Positions 5,101 to 5,266 of a stretch of 5,266 nt of DNA are shown one piece after another. A model generated the notes under the pieces. That model ran no database searches and was not told the origin of the DNA. It was given only the letters and a program-made list of their open reading frames with translations. A program made the position numbers and the translations under genes. Source of the DNA: Verrucomicrobiaceae bacterium. GTDB taxonomy: Bacteria > Verrucomicrobiota > Verrucomicrobiae > Verrucomicrobiales > Akkermansiaceae. The DNA lies in the NCBI GenBank assembly GCA_947372405.1, contig CANBTO010000409.1:1-5266 (forward strand), in the 5' to 3' direction. Numbering within the stretch: position 1 is the stretch's first letter; each line of letters opens with the position of its first letter.

Positions 5101-5266
5101 ACGGCAGCCTTCCGCCAGATGTTGCAGCAGGAAACTTGGTGCGGCGGAGGATTGCGATCAACTATGTCCGCTGCGCTCCCTTTCCGAAGAGCCGCAGTCA
5201 ATGGAAAGCCGATGTCGAGATCGGTTGCACTGTTTCATCGACTCCTCATTGGCCTCGGCGGACGGA
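5101..5266. other. Region upstream of the cytochrome gene, no confident gene
   Basis: No clear promoter was found: TTGACT occurs on the minus strand but has no -10 box at the right distance. Two short open frames touch the window edge. One is on the minus strand, ending in TGA at 5158. The other is on the plus strand from ATG at 5164 (MSAALPFRRAAVNG...). Neither has a recognisable domain. Either could be the end or start of a neighbouring gene cut by the window. Confidence 0.4.

Noticed and set aside
5158..5265. C-terminal end of a further minus-strand gene
   Set aside because: Only about 35 codons are visible, with no domain or codon bias to support it. The opposite strand is equally open.

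Overview
The window looks like a chromosomal piece of a moderately GC-rich Gram-negative bacterium. My best guess is a member of the Verrucomicrobia or a related PVC lineage. This rests on the style of the proteins: a secreted TPR-like protein with a beta-rich tail, a Planctomycetes/Verrucomicrobia-type single-heme cytochrome c protein, and a small XRE-type regulator. It is an inference from remembered families, not a database result. All convincing genes lie on the minus strand, so the biological order runs from right to left.

Right to left: 5098-5266 is an upstream region with no confident gene. 3835-5088 encodes an exported protein with one CxxCH heme-c site. 3351-3809 is a tandem array of about eleven 41-42 bp units that starts roughly 25 bp past the cytochrome stop codon. 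It falls into three sequence blocks (A x2, B x4, C x4, plus a degenerate end unit). 3208-3350 is a short spacer that holds a degenerate repeat-like fragment. 2887-3207 is a small helix-turn-helix ORF whose C-terminal third does not look like its family. 2838-2939 is a possible 33-residue membrane peptide whose stop codon overlaps the start of the next gene (ATGA). 520-2841 encodes a 773-residue exported helical-repeat protein. 136-486 is a small ORF with one beta-propeller-like blade. Two weak hairpins at 30-102 may end the transcript.

The genes do not form a recognisable pathway. The lower part (HTH, peptide, TPR protein, small ORF) could be co-transcribed because spacing is tight or overlapping. 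The cytochrome gene is separated from it by the repeat array.

The most unusual element is the 42 bp array. With three single-base corrections at equivalent points it would encode one continuous minus-strand protein of 14-residue repeats. However, the differences between its most similar units do not look like purifying selection in that frame. It may therefore be a non-coding minisatellite, a DNA- or RNA-structural element, or a decaying repeat gene.
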